The position numbers and the translations under genes were made by a program. This document shows, one piece after another, positions 60,481-64,000 of a stretch of DNA of 64,000 nt (position 1 is the first letter of the stretch; every line of letters starts with the position of its first letter). The notes beneath the pieces are model-generated. The model did no database searches. It was not told the origin of the DNA and saw nothing but the letters and a program-made list of their open reading frames with translations. Source of the DNA: Bog-159 sp035499555 (GTDB lineage: Bacteria; Acidobacteriota; Terriglobia; Bryobacterales; Bryobacteraceae); contig DATJYO010000008.1 in the NCBI GenBank assembly GCA_035499555.1, positions 24,601-88,600 of the forward strand. Reading direction: 5' to 3'.

Positions 60481-60716
60481 AAGCTGCTACCGAACGTGCG
60501 ATTCTTCGCTGGATTCACATCGTCTTCAGCATTCCGATACTCGGCTATATCTATAGTCCGTTTGACCAGATTCCAAAATACGCGGGCCGCGTCCGGTTGG
60601 TCGTCGTTCCGGTGATGCTCCTCTCGGGATTGTGGATGTGGAAGGGCCACCTCCTGCGGCGGCTGTGGTCCCAGAGGTCGGCCTCGCCGGCCGCGGCAGC
60701 GAAACAACTCGCATGA
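60477..60716 (+). CDS. small membrane protein of the ArsR cluster
   Basis: A 79-residue protein with two hydrophobic segments (WIHIVFSIPILGYIY and LVVVPVMLLSGLWMW) and a basic tail. Its start overlaps the stop of the SRPBCC gene (ATGA) and its stop overlaps the start of the DUF1801 gene (ATGA), so it is translationally coupled on both sides. No family known to me; it is probably an accessory membrane protein of the cluster. A ribosome binding site (AGGAGGAGAG) lies upstream. Confidence 0.8.
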   Translation: MKAATERAILRWIHIVFSIPILGYIYSPFDQIPKYAGRVRLVVVPVMLLSGLWMWKGHLLRRLWSQRSASPAAAAKQLA

Positions 60717-61141
60717 AAACGGAGGATCCCATGACCCCATCGGAACGCATTGATGACCTGATTGCCGGTCTCACAGACTGGCGCGGCAAAACCTTGGCCG
60801 GCGTCCGCAAGGCCATCCTCGAGGCCGACCGCGAGATCGTCGAGGAATGGAAGTGGATGGGAAGCCCCGTGTGGTCGCGCGACGGAATGATCGCTGTCGG
60901 CAACGCCCACAAAGACAAGGTGAAACTTACCTTCTCCCACGGGGCGAGTCTCTCGGATCCCGACCAGCTCTTCAACGCAGGCCTCGGAGGCAGCATGTGG
61001 CGGGCCATCGATCTCTTCCAGGGTGACAAGATTAACGTGCCCGCTCTGAAACGTCTCGTCCGCGCCGCCATTGATTACAATCGGACCAGATTGAAGAGCA
61101 AAAGGCCTGCGGATGCTCGGGCGAAAGCGCCTAAAAGGTAA
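60713..61141 (+). CDS. DUF1801 family protein
   Basis: A 142-residue protein: MKTEDPMTPSERIDDLIAGLTDWRGKTLAGVRKAILEADREIVEEWKWMGSPVW and SHGASLSDPDQLFNAGLGGSMWRAIDLFQGDKINVPALKRLVRAAIDYNR match the DUF1801 family, whose YdhG-type members are of unknown function and often flank VOC and SRPBCC genes. The start overlaps the previous stop (ATGA). Its last 29 nt overlap the start of the MFS gene in another frame. Confidence 0.9.
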   Translation: MKTEDPMTPSERIDDLIAGLTDWRGKTLAGVRKAILEADREIVEEWKWMGSPVWSRDGMIAVGNAHKDKVKLTFSHGASLSDPDQLFNAGLGGSMWRAIDLFQGDKINVPALKRLVRAAIDYNRTRLKSKRPADARAKAPKR

Positions 61142-62450
61142 AGCGCGTCTCATTGGCCGGCCGGCGATCGAGACTGGAGGATCATCAACCGATGGCGCGT
61201 TCCGGCGGCTTTGGCTGGGGCTGAGCATCTCCTATCTCGGCGACCAGTTCACCATCATCGCCTTGCTCTGGTTCGTTCTGCAGTTGACCGGGTCTGGGGC
61301 GGCGGTGGGCCTCGTCATCCTTTGCTTTGATCTCCCCGGCGTGGTCACCGGTGCGATCCTTGGGCGCCTGCTGGATCGCTACCAGCCCCGCTTGGTGATG
61401 GGCTTCGACAACCTTGCCCGGGCGGCACTCATCGCCGCGATTCCCACGCTCTACGCCCTGGGATCGTTGCGGCTCTGGCAGGTCTTCGCGCTGGCGTTGC
61501 TGGCCGGTGCGCTCTCGCCGGCAACCACGGCCGGCGTCCGGGTGTTTGTGCCGCACCTGGTGGACGACGCGGCCCTGGATCGCGCCAATGCGCTCACCGG
61601 AACCAGCCTGCAGTTCTCGTATCTCGCCGGCCCGGTGGCAGCCGGGTTCGCCGTCGCCCGGTGGGGCGGTCCCTCGGCCCTGTTCCTCGATGCCGCCAGC
61701 TTCCTGCTGATGGGCCTACTGGTGATGACCCTGCCCACAATCGCTCGCGAACCGCACCCGGCCCAGCCTGGAGCAGCCAGTCGCCAGCCGGCCCCCAAGG
61801 GCGGCGCGCCGTTTGGCAGCCTGTTACGAGAAAGTTTCGGCGCGCTCTTCCGCCTGCGCCACGTGCCCGCGCTCACGCTCCTCTCCCTGGTGTTCTTTTT
61901 CTCCTACGGCCCGTTGGAGGCGGCTCTGCCGGTCTACAGCAGCCAGACACTGCACACCAACGCGGACGGCTACGGGCTGCTGTGGACCGGCTTCGGCGCG
62001 GGGGCCTTCGCCGGCGTGCTGACCCTGACTAGGCTCTCGCACCGCTGGCGGCCCAGCATTGCCTTGCCAATGATCGCGGTGCTCTGGGGAGCGCTGTTGT
62101 GCCCCCTGTTTTTCATCCGGCAACTTCCGCTCGCCATGCTGTTCCTGGCCGTGGCTGGGGCATCCTGGGCGCCCTATACGCCGATGGAAACCACCTTGTT
62201 GCAGCGGCTCGTCCCGGCCGGGATACGCGGCCAGGTGTTCGGCGCGCGGCATTCGCTGGTGGTGGCGGCGGCGCCGCTGGGAGCCGCTTTGGGCGGCCTG
62301 TTGCTCGAATATCTCCCGGCGCCGCTGGTGATCGCTATCTCCGGCGTCGCCTGCATCCTCGCCGGTCTGGGCGGTCTGGTCTCACCGTCACTGCGCGGGT
62401 TGCAACGGGAAAACCATCTGCGTTCCTCCGTCGCCGGGAGCGAAAACTGA
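61113..62450 (+). CDS. MFS transporter (macrolide/enterobactin exporter-like, MFS_3)
   Basis: A 445-residue transporter with 12 predicted helices: LWLGLSISYLGDQFTIIALLWFVLQLTGSGAAVGLVILCFDLPGVVTGAILGRLLDRYQPR (helices 1-2 and the loop motif GRLLDRYQPR), then further helices to LVIAISGVACILAGLGGLVSP. The NALTGTSLQFSYLAGPVAAG motif is typical of drug exporters of the MFS_3 (MefA-like) group. The last complete gene in the ArsR cluster, it overlaps the DUF1801 gene by 29 nt. It probably exports a toxic compound that the cluster senses or modifies. Confidence 0.92.
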   Translation: MLGRKRLKGKARLIGRPAIETGGSSTDGAFRRLWLGLSISYLGDQFTIIALLWFVLQLTGSGAAVGLVILCFDLPGVVTGAILGRLLDRYQPRLVMGFDNLARAALIAAIPTLYALGSLRLWQVFALALLAGALSPATTAGVRVFVPHLVDDAALDRANALTGTSLQFSYLAGPVAAGFAVARWGGPSALFLDAASFLLMGLLVMTLPTIAREPHPAQPGAASRQPAPKGGAPFGSLLRESFGALFRLRHVPALTLLSLVFFFSYGPLEAALPVYSSQTLHTNADGYGLLWTGFGAGAFAGVLTLTRLSHRWRPSIALPMIAVLWGALLCPLFFIRQLPLAMLFLAVAGASWAPYTPMETTLLQRLVPAGIRGQVFGARHSLVVAAAPLGAALGGLLLEYLPAPLVIAISGVACILAGLGGLVSPSLRGLQRENHLRSSVAGSEN

Positions 62451-62470
62451 AACACCCCGAAGGAGACTGC

Positions 62471-62563
62471 ATGCCCCAGGAATACATCGGGATTCGCGGC
62501 GCCCGTCTGCAAAGGACATTTCTGAGTTTGCGAATGTCGTTCCCGTACCGGGAAAATCCTTAA
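62471..62563 (+). pseudogene. 5' stub of a uvrA-like gene
   Basis: A short ORF with a strong ribosome binding site (GAAGGAG, 62459-) 21 nt after the MFS stop. It begins MPQEYIGIRGARLQ, matching the UvrA start consensus (YIxIRGARxHNLKN), then diverges to an unrelated tail (RTFLSLRMSFPYRENP) and stops. This looks like a uvrA-type gene truncated after about 14 codons by deletion or insertion. Confidence rests on 10-12 residues only, so a chance match is possible. Confidence 0.5.
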
Positions 62564-62638
62564 GAACGTACGGCTAATCGGACTGGTCTTAAGAATTTCC
62601 TTGAGGTTCCGGCCACACCGAGCCATGAATCGTCGTGT

Positions 62639-62872
62639 ATGGCAGACAACCCCAGATACGAGATCATCGGCGAGGGCCAGTACCGCGTGTTGGCGCGGGT
62701 TGGTGGGCCGATGTGGAATACCGATGGGATCGCGCTGGCCGCCAACGACGTGATCGGCGCTGGCGAGGTGCCTCGCGAAAAGCTGGTGTGGGCAGACACG
62801 GGCGGGCGGATCATCGCGAAACAGCTACTTATACAGCGCCCTGCGCCGTTTCTCACTCGCTTGCCAGCTTGA
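62639..62872 (+). CDS. hypothetical protein, possibly truncated
   Basis: A 77-residue ORF (MADNPRYEIIGEGQYRV ... WADTGGRIIAK) with plausible protein-like composition in the first 60 residues, whose tail overlaps the end of the convergent PIN-type toxin gene. There is no strong ribosome binding site. It may be the fragment of a longer gene cut by the rearrangements in this region, or a small orphan. No family recognised. Confidence 0.35.
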   Translation: MADNPRYEIIGEGQYRVLARVGGPMWNTDGIALAANDVIGAGEVPREKLVWADTGGRIIAKQLLIQRPAPFLTRLPA

Positions 62873-63326
62873 GCACCACGGTACGCGTTTTCGAGGATAA
62901 GCGGAATCCTAAACGGTCGAGCTTGTCCAGCACTGGCGCGATCCGCGGGAGCAATCCTCCCGATTTCGCACGCAAGAGAATCCCGAGCGTGCCGGTCACC
63001 GTTAATCGCAGTGCCTCAGCATGGGACCGCGCCAGCCGGTCGTCCAGAACTATCAGGGAGCCGGGCCGCTGCATTGCCAATGCCAGTACTTCTTTCTCGC
63101 CGGCGCCGAGTTCAACGGCGGTGGGCACCTTATCCAAGCCCTCTGGTGATACGACGGAGATCCAGGGGAGTCGTTCCAGGTGCGGTAAATCGACGCCACC
63201 TTCCCTGCCATGCTGCAATTCGGTCACAACGGCTGGGGGAACCAGAACACGGCCATAGAGCTTATCCAACAGTTGCAGGAGACCGACCTGATGGAGGTAT
63301 TGGATTGGCGAGGTATCGCAGATCGC
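62853..63326 (-). CDS. DUF3368 (PIN-like) toxin of a type II TA pair, start codon disrupted
   Basis: A roughly 157-codon PIN-type frame whose N-terminus reads AICDTSPIQYLHQVGLLQLLDKLYGRVLVPPAVVTELQ, then GAGEKEVLALAMQ and LIVLDDRLAR. The acidic residues in ICDTS, VVTEL, GAGEKE and LDDR match the nuclease site of DUF3368/VapC-like toxins. The nearest standard start in frame is a TTG at 63269, inside the domain, which would lose the first catalytic Asp. Upstream, GTG overlaps the antitoxin TGA (GTGA) in a frame one base off, suggesting a 1-nt deletion near the start. Likely inactive, or it starts at a rare codon. Confidence 0.7.
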   Translation of the reverse strand, partial: AICDTSPIQYLHQVGLLQLLDKLYGRVLVPPAVVTELQHGREGGVDLPHLERLPWISVVSPEGLDKVPTAVELGAGEKEVLALAMQRPGSLIVLDDRLARSHAEALRLTVTGTLGILLRAKSGGLLPRIAPVLDKLDRLGFRLSSKTRTVVLKLASE

Positions 63327-63327
63327 C

Positions 63328-63579
63328 TCACGCGTTCTCGAAATCGTGGAGCGTCTCCTCTTCGGTAAGGTCGAAGGTGTCCACCCCGTAGTCCGCCAAG
63401 TGGCTTAAGAAATACGCCTTCGGTACGCCCGCGAGCTGAGAGGCGGCACCAGACGAAAGCTGGCCCACCTCAAACAGCTTGACCGCTGCGGCCAGGCGAA
63501 TGGTCGAGGCAAGGGTTTCCGGGTTTGCCTTGAGGGCGAGAAGAATCTCATCCGGAATCGCGAATGTCACTTGATTCAT
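63328..63579 (-). CDS. UPF0175 family antitoxin
   Basis: An 83-residue protein: MNQVTFAIPDEILLALKANPETLASTIRLAAAVKLFEVGQLSSGAASQLAGVPKAYFLSHLADYGVDTFDLTEEET. This matches UPF0175, small helix-turn-helix proteins that pair with PIN-type (DUF3368) toxins, as here. The region SSGAASQLAGVPKAYFLSHLADY is the helix-turn-helix. The antitoxin appears intact while the toxin's start is broken. It probably binds its own promoter region (upstream from 63580). Confidence 0.85.
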   Translation of the reverse strand: MNQVTFAIPDEILLALKANPETLASTIRLAAAVKLFEVGQLSSGAASQLAGVPKAYFLSHLADYGVDTFDLTEEETLHDFENA

Positions 63580-63644
63580 GGAACGGAGATGGCTTTATTC
63601 TACCGCGTCGCGAAGGCGAGTACGACCGACCGTGCGCGTAGGAG

Positions 63645-63790
63645 TGATCTGCCCCCGTTTTCTCTACCAAACGTAGTTGAGAAATCTCCGGTATGACCTG
63701 CCCCGGAAAATGAGACAGCCGGTAAGTTGAGACCCAGCCCTCTGACCTGCCCGGAAAATGAGACAGCCGGTAAGTTGAGACCCAGCCCTC
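63645..63790. repeat. tandem 49-bp repeat, two near-identical copies plus one degenerate copy
   Basis: Units start at 63645 (49 bp, degenerate), 63694 (49 bp) and 63743 (48 bp). Copies two and three are identical except for one C. All begin TGAYCTGCCCC, and the GTA..TTGAGA motif recurs at the same offset in each. The opening TG and following C-rich stretch resemble ends of IS3-type insertion sequences, so these may be abandoned terminal repeats (inference). Confidence 0.75.
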
Positions 63791-63803
63791 GGAGGTGGTT
63801 CCC

Positions 63804-63822
63804 AGCCCCGTCTTTCGGGGCT
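63804..63822. terminator. GC stem-loop, terminator candidate
   Basis: AGCCCCG (63804-63810), loop TCTTT, CGGGGCT (63816-63822): a 7-bp perfect stem with a 5-nt loop, followed by TCTGT. It lacks a T run, and no gene ends immediately before it, so it may be part of a mobile-element end rather than a terminator. Confidence 0.4.
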
Positions 63823-63906
63823 TCTGTAGCCTAAAGTAGCTCAATTGACCCTCTCAAGCAAAGCCCGCATTTCAGAGGAGCCCTTCGCCCTCATCACAGG
63901 TTCAGA

Positions 63907-63986
63907 AGGCAAGTGCGATTCCGTGTCAAGGGCGGGCGTTTTTTGCCCGGCGCCAGCGGACCCTTGACACGGGAGCGCACTTGCCT
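63907..63986. repeat. large palindromic element with 26-nt arms
   Basis: Left arm 63907-63932 and right arm 63961-63986 are inverted repeats (AGGCAAGTGCG ... GTGTCAAGGG) with 24 of 26 positions matching, around a 28-nt centre that contains a T run and GC patches. The whole can fold into a long hairpin. It lacks the R'/R'' core of integron attC sites. It may be a MITE or REP-like element or the end of a mobile element. Confidence 0.8.
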
Positions 63987-64000
63987 TATTTACAATCGGG

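Larger units (their letters stand above)
63580..64000. other. gene-free decayed region with repeats and a large palindrome
   Basis: No protein-coding gene is supported in the last 421 nt. A 98-codon minus-strand frame at 63548-63844 encodes a duplicated GWVSTYRLSHFPG because it crosses the 48/49-bp repeats and is an artefact. The stretch contains three tandem repeat units (63645-63790), a GC hairpin (63804-63822) and a large palindrome (63907-63986), described separately. Confidence 0.8.

Noticed and set aside
63645..63790. CRISPR-like array
   Set aside because: Repeats are adjacent with no spacers and no cas genes nearby.
63548..63844. 98-codon minus-strand frame with a repeated GWVSTYRLSHFPG
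   Set aside because: It is created by translating the tandem 48/49-bp repeats and has no family resemblance.
63907..63986. Integron attC site
   Set aside because: It lacks the GTTRRRY/RYYYAAC core sites.

Overview
The window is a GC-rich bacterial chromosome segment that looks like Acidobacteriota, most likely the Bryobacterales/Solibacter group. The evidence is the gene content: a PadR regulator fused in operon to a two-domain (ADOP-type) FtsX/MacB permease, a VWFA-related secreted protein of acidobacterial type, Ser/Thr kinases with TPR tails next to ECF sigma factors, long NHL-repeat/choice-of-anchor-D exported proteins, and TAT-exported Gfo/Idh and sugar isomerase enzymes. No rRNA, tRNA, CRISPR array or intact transposase was seen. 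Genes are tightly packed, and many neighbours share ATGA or GTGA stop/start overlaps.

Layout. 1-2.9 kb: a coupled pair of M16 peptidases, one active and one lacking the zinc site. 2.9-7.0 kb: two polytopic membrane proteins and an S53 (kumamolisin-type) peptidase. 7.0-11.5 kb: TPR, secreted and zinc proteins, a GH28 enzyme, and a small-protein/nucleotidyltransferase pair. 11.5-18.7 kb: an ECF sigma factor with a TPR-tailed kinase, divergent from two exported proteins including a 1125-residue NHL protein. 18.7-25 kb: sugar oxidoreductase and isomerase, a HhH DNA glycosylase, a VWA protein, an RmlD-like reductase and a secreted HExxH protein. 25-29 kb: histidine ammonia-lyase facing a citrate-type transporter and a CoA-transferase. 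29-39 kb: VOC, PadR/ADOP, two large membrane glycosyltransferase-like or TPR proteins, and an SPFH/zinc-ribbon pair. 38.9-42.1 kb: a redox run (ferredoxin, STAS protein, FAD disulfide reductase, Rieske ferredoxin, Fpg). 42.1-45.8 kb: DUF4419, ECF sigma, short kinase, a small membrane protein and a TIR/deoxyribosyltransferase-like protein. 45.8-51.8 kb: B12/radical-SAM protein, small exported proteins, nucleoside hydrolase and a YcaQ-like protein. 51.9-59 kb: a translationally coupled PadR-TolC-RND-MFP-lactonase operon. 59.1-62.5 kb: ArsR-VOC-SRPBCC-membrane-DUF1801-MFS cluster. 62.45-64 kb: a decayed tail with a uvrA stub, a toxin-antitoxin pair whose toxin start is broken, 49-bp tandem repeats and an 82-bp palindrome.

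The most notable pattern is regulatory. At least eight genes, several with non-ATG starts (TTG, GTG, even ATT), have a -10-like hexamer ending exactly 7-8 nt before the start codon and no ribosome binding site. This suggests leaderless transcription, including of three regulators (PadR, ArsR, ECF sigma). All functional names rest on reading protein motifs by eye; no database search was run.
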